This document shows positions 60,135 through 64,000 of a stretch of DNA of 64,000 bases, in pieces; position 1 is the first letter of the stretch, and the number at the start of each line of letters is the position of its first letter. Below the pieces are notes generated by a model that ran no database searches, was not told the DNA's origin, and saw only the letters and a list, made by a program, of their open reading frames with translations. Made by a program: the position numbers and the translations under genes. The stretch is from assembly GCF_034676705.1 (NCBI RefSeq), contig NZ_JAUCBS010000013.1:260501-324500 (forward strand), written 5' to 3'. This DNA comes from Gemmobacter sp. GTDB lineage: Bacteria > Pseudomonadota > Alphaproteobacteria > Rhodobacterales > Rhodobacteraceae.

Positions 60135-63100
60135 TTGCGATTCACCCGCCTGCGCCTGAACGGCTTCAAAAGCTTCGTCGATCCGACGGAGCTGGTGATT
60201 GCCGATGGCCTGACCGGCGTGGTCGGACCAAACGGCTGCGGCAAGTCCAACCTTCTTGAGGCGTTGCGCTGGGTGATGGGCGAAAACCGCCCCACCGCCA
60301 TGCGCGGCGGCGAGATGGAGGACGTGATCTTTGCAGGCGCCGCCACCCGGGGCGCGCGCCACTTTGCCGAGGTCGCGCTCAGCATCGACAACGCCGACCG
60401 GCTGGCACCCTCGGGCTTCAACGATGCCGATCTGCTGGAGGTCAGCCGCCGCATTACCCGCGATGCCGGATCCGCCTATCGGGCCAATGGCAAGGAGGTG
60501 CGGGCCAAGGACGTGCAGATGCTGTTCCTTGATGCCTCGACCGGCGCGCATTCGCCGGCGCTGGTGCGGCAGGGACAGATCTCGGAACTGATCAACGCCA
60601 AGCCGCGGTCGCGCCGCCGCGTGCTGGAGGAGGCGGCAGGGATCAGCGGCCTGTATCAGCGCCGGCACGAGGCGGAATTGCGCCTGACGGCCACCGAAAC
60701 CAACCTGACCCGGGTGGATGACGTGCTGGAACAGCTGGCCCAGCAGCTGGCCACGCTGGCCCGTCAGGCCCGTCAGGCCGCCCGTTACCGCGAAATCGGC
60801 GCCGACCTGCGCCGCACCGAAGGCATGCTGCTGTTTCGCCGCTGGCACGAGGCTGACGGTGCCCGCATGGCCGCCCTGCAACACCTGACCGAGGCGATCC
60901 ACCTTGCCTCGGCCGCCGAAGCCGCAGCGCGCAAGGCCGCGACCAGCCGGCAAGAGGCCGAGGCGGCGCTTCCCCCGCTGCGCGAGGAAGAGGCGATCGC
61001 CGGCGCCATCCTGCAACGCCTGATGGTCCAGCGCGATACGCTGGCCGACCAGGAAGCCCGCGCGCGCGAGGCGGTGGAATCCCTGCGCGCGCGCATCGCC
61101 CAGTTGCAGCGCGATGCCGAACGCGAGGCGGGCCTGAACCGCGATGCCGGCGAAACGCTGGCCCGCCTGGAATGGGAGCTGGACCAGCTGGCCCGCGCGC
61201 AAGAGGGTGAACAGGACCGGCTGACCGACCTGACCGACGCCGCGCGTGATGCCGCCGCCGCCCTGGCCGCGTGCGAAAGCGACCTGGCCGAAGCGACCGA
61301 GGATGCGGCGCGGCTGTCTGCAAGGCACCAATCCTCGCAGCGGCTGGTGCAAGAGGCGACGGTGGCGCTGGAACGCGCCCGGGCCGAGGCCGGTCGCGCC
61401 GCATCGGGCGCCGAAGCCGCCGCCCAGGCGCTGGACCGCGCGGCCGAGGATCAGGCGATTGCCGAGGAACTCCAGTCCGACGCCATGGCTGCCGCCGAAG
61501 AGGCCGAGGCCGCGCTGGCCGAGGCCGAAGCCGCCCGCGCCGACGCCCAATCGCGCGAGGCCGAGGCCCGCGCCAGCCGATCCGCCGCCGAAGGCGAGGC
61601 CAGCGCCCTGCGGGCCGAGGTGGCGGCGCTGGCAAAGCTTGTCGAGCGGGAATCGCAGGCCGGCCACCAGTTGCTGGATCATCTGGAGGTTGAACCGGGC
61701 TACGAGGCCGCCCTTGGCGCTGCCCTGGCCGATGATCTGCGCGCACCCGAGATCGGGGGCGATGGTGCCTCGGGCTGGGTGGCGCTGCCGGACTATGACG
61801 ATACGGCGCCCCTGCCGGATGGTGCCTTGCCGCTGGCCGCTCATGTCGGCGCGCCTGCCGTGCTGGACCGGCGCCTGTCGCATGTCGGGCTGGTGGACCG
61901 CGCCGATGGCCCCCGCCTGCAACCCGCCCTGCGCCCCGGTCAGCGGCTGGTCACGCTGGATGGCGACCTGTGGCGCTGGGATGGGTTCCGCGCCGCCGCC
62001 GCCGATGCGCCCTCGGCCGCCGCGCTGCGGTTGCGGCAGTTGAACCGGCTGGTCCAGCTGAAACGCGATCTGGAAGATGTGGCGGCCCGGGCCGATGGCG
62101 CCCGCGCCGCGCACGAGGCGCTGACCGCCCGGCTGGCAGAGCTGTCGCGCGCCGATCAACAGGCGCGCGAGGCCCGCCGCGCCGCCGACACCCGCGTGAC
62201 CGAGGCCAACCGCGCCCTGTCGCGGGCCGAGGCCGACCGCTCCATCACCGCGGGCAAGCTGGAATCGGCCCGGCTGGCCCAGAGCCGCTATCAGGCCGAG
62301 GCCGCCGAGGCCGCCGACCGGCTGGCCGAAGCGCATGAAACCACCGCCGACCTGCCCGATCTTGCGCAGGCCCGCGCCACGGTCGAGGCGTTGAAGACCA
62401 CTGTCGAAGGCGCCCGTCTGGCCATGATCGCCCGCCGCTCTGCCCATGACGAGGCGCGCCGCGAAGGCGAGGCGCGGACGCGGCGGCGGCAAGAGGTTAC
62501 CAAGGAATTGTCTGGCTGGCGCCTGCGGCTGGACACCGCCGAAAAGCGCGCGGCCGAGTTGCAGGACCGCCGCGAAGCCGCCGAAGAAGACCTGGCCGAG
62601 GCCAACGCCGTCCCCTCGGAGATCGCCGAAAAGCGCGAGGAACTGCTGGAGGCGATCGCCACCGCCGAATCCCGCCGCGCCATGGCGCAGGATGCGCTTT
62701 CGGTCGCCGAAGCCGCGCTGCGCAGCGCGCAAGAGGCCGAGCGCAGCAGCGAACGCACCGCCGGAGAGGCGCGCGAAACCCGTGCCCGGGCCGAGGCGCG
62801 CGCCGACGCCGCCAAGGAAACCGCCACCCTGGCCGCCGACCGCATCACCGAGGAAACCGGCGGCACGCCGGCCGCCCTGCTCGACAGTCTCAAGATCGAC
62901 CCGGCGACGATCCCCCCGGCCGACCAGCTGGATCTGGATGCACAGCGCCTGCGCCGCGCGCGGGAATCGCTGGGCGCCGTCAACCTGCGGGCCGAGGAAG
63001 ACGCCCGCGCCGTCCAGACCGAACACGATACGCTGCGCGCCGAAAAGGACGATCTGGAAGAAGCCATCCGCAAGTTGCGCGCGGGCATCACCAGCCTGAA

Positions 63101-63590
63101 CCGCGAAGGCCGCGAACGCCTGCTGGCCGCCTTCGATCAGGTCAACGCCAGCTTCGCCACCCTGTTCACCCATCTGTTCAACGGCGGCGAGGCACGGCTG
63201 GTGCTGGTGGAATCCGACGATCCGCTGGAGGCGGGCCTGGAAATCATGTGCCAGCCGCCGGGCAAGAAACTGTCCACCCTGTCGCTGCTGTCGGGCGGGG
63301 AACAGACCTTGACCGCCCTTGCCCTGATCTTTGCCGTGTTCCTGGCCAACCCCGCCCCGATCTGCGTGCTGGACGAGGTGGATGCCCCGCTGGACGATGC
63401 CAACGTCACCCGCTTTTGCGACCTGCTGGATGAAATGACGCGCCGCACCGAAACCCGCTTCCTGATCATCACCCACCACGCCGTCACCATGTCGCGCATG
63501 GACCGGCTGTTCGGGGTGACGATGCAGGAACAGGGCGTCAGCCAGCTGGTCAGCGTGGATCTGAAACGGGCCGAGGCGCTGGTGGCCTGA
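60135..63590 (+). CDS. smc: chromosome segregation protein SMC
   Basis: 1151 aa. The N-terminal ATP-binding lobe has VVGPNGCGKSNLLEALRWVM (Walker A) and the Q-loop region; residues ~140-480 and ~650-990 are Ala/Glu/Arg-rich coiled coil; the hinge is ~500-640 (EPGYEAALGAALADDLRAPE, then AAHVGAPAVLDRRLSHVGLV). The C-terminal lobe has LSLLSGGEQTLTALALIFAV (signature) and ICVLDEVDAPLDDANV (Walker B), then IITHHAVTMSRMDRLFGVTM. SMC dimers organise and segregate chromosomes with ScpAB. The start is TTG at 60135 with GGAG six bases upstream, giving the usual N-terminus MRFTRLRLNGFKSFVD; an upstream TTG at 60081 is open but less likely. Confidence 0.94.
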   Translation: MRFTRLRLNGFKSFVDPTELVIADGLTGVVGPNGCGKSNLLEALRWVMGENRPTAMRGGEMEDVIFAGAATRGARHFAEVALSIDNADRLAPSGFNDADLLEVSRRITRDAGSAYRANGKEVRAKDVQMLFLDASTGAHSPALVRQGQISELINAKPRSRRRVLEEAAGISGLYQRRHEAELRLTATETNLTRVDDVLEQLAQQLATLARQARQAARYREIGADLRRTEGMLLFRRWHEADGARMAALQHLTEAIHLASAAEAAARKAATSRQEAEAALPPLREEEAIAGAILQRLMVQRDTLADQEARAREAVESLRARIAQLQRDAEREAGLNRDAGETLARLEWELDQLARAQEGEQDRLTDLTDAARDAAAALAACESDLAEATEDAARLSARHQSSQRLVQEATVALERARAEAGRAASGAEAAAQALDRAAEDQAIAEELQSDAMAAAEEAEAALAEAEAARADAQSREAEARASRSAAEGEASALRAEVAALAKLVERESQAGHQLLDHLEVEPGYEAALGAALADDLRAPEIGGDGASGWVALPDYDDTAPLPDGALPLAAHVGAPAVLDRRLSHVGLVDRADGPRLQPALRPGQRLVTLDGDLWRWDGFRAAAADAPSAAALRLRQLNRLVQLKRDLEDVAARADGARAAHEALTARLAELSRADQQAREARRAADTRVTEANRALSRAEADRSITAGKLESARLAQSRYQAEAAEAADRLAEAHETTADLPDLAQARATVEALKTTVEGARLAMIARRSAHDEARREGEARTRRRQEVTKELSGWRLRLDTAEKRAAELQDRREAAEEDLAEANAVPSEIAEKREELLEAIATAESRRAMAQDALSVAEAALRSAQEAERSSERTAGEARETRARAEARADAAKETATLAADRITEETGGTPAALLDSLKIDPATIPPADQLDLDAQRLRRARESLGAVNLRAEEDARAVQTEHDTLRAEKDDLEEAIRKLRAGITSLNREGRERLLAAFDQVNASFATLFTHLFNGGEARLVLVESDDPLEAGLEIMCQPPGKKLSTLSLLSGGEQTLTALALIFAVFLANPAPICVLDEVDAPLDDANVTRFCDLLDEMTRRTETRFLIITHHAVTMSRMDRLFGVTMQEQGVSQLVSVDLKRAEALVA

Positions 63591-63595
63591 CCAGC

Positions 63596-63643
63596 CCCAT
63601 CATCTTGCCCCAAATACCCCGGGGTCCGGGGCAGCGCCCCGGT
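63596..63643 (-). repeat. intergenic repeat (copy D, reverse orientation)
   Basis: Between smc and the convergent oxidoreductase. On the minus strand it reads GGGGCGCTGCCCC, CCCCGGGGTATTTGGGGC and AAGATGATGGGG, a relative of copies A and B with a slightly different right end. Confidence 0.5.
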
Positions 63644-64000
63644 CTACGGCATCAACACCGTGGCCCCGGTGGTCGCCCGCGATTCCAGCGCCCGATGCGC
63701 ATCGGCCACCCGGTCCAGCGGAAACCGCTGGTCGATGCGGATCTTCACCGCGCCCGAGGTGACCTTGCCGAACAGATGCTGCGCCATCGCCTGGCAATCG
63801 GCATGTTGGGCGATATGCACGAACACGCTGGGCCGGGTAATCTGCAACGCACCCTTGGCCCCCAGCTTCAGCAGATCCACCGGCGGCACCAGGCCCGAGG
63901 CATTGCCGAAGGAAATCATCATCCCCACCGGCCGCAGGCAATCCAGCGAGCCCTCAAACGTCGCGGCACCGACCGAATCCATCACCACATCCACCCCGCG
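63644..64000 (-). CDS. quinone oxidoreductase/zinc-type alcohol dehydrogenase family protein (5' end outside window)
   Basis: The C-terminal ~119 codons of a medium-chain reductase. VDVVMDSVGAATFEGSLDCL, RPVGMMISFGNASGLVPPVD and VKIRIDQRFPLDRVADAHRA followed by LESRATTGATVLMP at the end match the NADPH:quinone oxidoreductase (QOR) family. The nucleotide-binding motif and start are beyond the right edge. Confidence 0.87.
   Translation of the reverse strand, partial: RGVDVVMDSVGAATFEGSLDCLRPVGMMISFGNASGLVPPVDLLKLGAKGALQITRPSVFVHIAQHADCQAMAQHLFGKVTSGAVKIRIDQRFPLDRVADAHRALESRATTGATVLMP

Noticed and set aside
1..64000. tRNA or rRNA genes
   Set aside because: No cloverleaf-like stretch or rRNA signature was noticed on either strand, but I could not run a tRNA search.

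Overview
The window is high-GC DNA with dense, short-gap gene packing and many ATGA stop/start overlaps. It is typical of an alphaproteobacterium of the Rhodobacteraceae type (Paracoccus/Rhodobacter/roseobacter relatives). Supporting signs are the surE-pcm-nlpD gene order, a TTG-started SMC protein, many CoA-metabolism operons with IclR regulators, and an intergenic repeat with the core CCCCCGGGATATTT...CAGAGCGAAA. Genus cannot be fixed from the sequence alone. I saw no rRNA, tRNA or CRISPR array.

Region 1 (1-5.4 kb) is an exopolysaccharide locus: a Wzz-type chain-length protein (cut by the window edge), a BY-kinase-like P-loop protein, a family-2 glycosyltransferase, a WecG/TagA/CpsF glycosyltransferase and an O-antigen ligase/polymerase-like membrane protein. 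An IS5-family element (5440-6290) sits exactly at the stop codon of the last gene.

Region 2 (6.4-24.4 kb) is the most unusual part. It holds a single-module type I PKS (KS-AT-KR-DH-ACP-TE), a GT2 glycosyltransferase, a stand-alone NRPS (formyltransferase, then an adenylation domain with an embedded luciferase-like monooxygenase, then PCP) and a phosphopantetheinyl transferase, with stop/start overlaps or gaps of a few bases. These are followed by a family-1 glycosyltransferase on the other strand, two SGNH-hydrolase genes (one fused to a glycoside-hydrolase-like domain through a translated copy of the intergenic repeat) and another GT2. The likely logic is a formylated, oxidised aminoacyl starter passed to one PKS extension and released by the TE, in a glycan-modifying context.

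Region 3 (24.4-41.6 kb) is CoA-ester catabolism under three regulators. The first block has an enoyl-CoA hydratase and a pair of acyl-CoA dehydrogenases, divergent from an IclR gene with a clear TTTCA/TGAAA operator. The second has an MFS carrier, CitE-like lyase, MaoC hydratase, AMACR-like protein, acetyl-CoA hydrolase/transferase, acyl-CoA dehydrogenase and CaiB transferase, divergent from a second IclR gene; its content resembles itaconate/C5-dicarboxylate degradation. The third has an acyl-CoA synthetase and thiolase, divergent from a PAS-LuxR regulator. A DUF475/TerC-like membrane protein lies between the first two.

Region 4 (41.6-47.1 kb) is housekeeping: a GT1, a glycerophosphodiesterase, YnfA, then nlpD-pcm-surE. 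Region 5 (47.1-57.1 kb) has a large GAF/multi-PAS hybrid histidine kinase, an integral membrane protein and a complete branched-chain amino acid type ABC transporter. Region 6 (57.1-59.9 kb) has an ExoY-type sugar transferase whose first codons have been cut off by an IS256-family insertion with a clean 8-bp target duplication, and a small membrane protein. Region 7 (60.1-64 kb) is smc and the 3' part of a quinone oxidoreductase.
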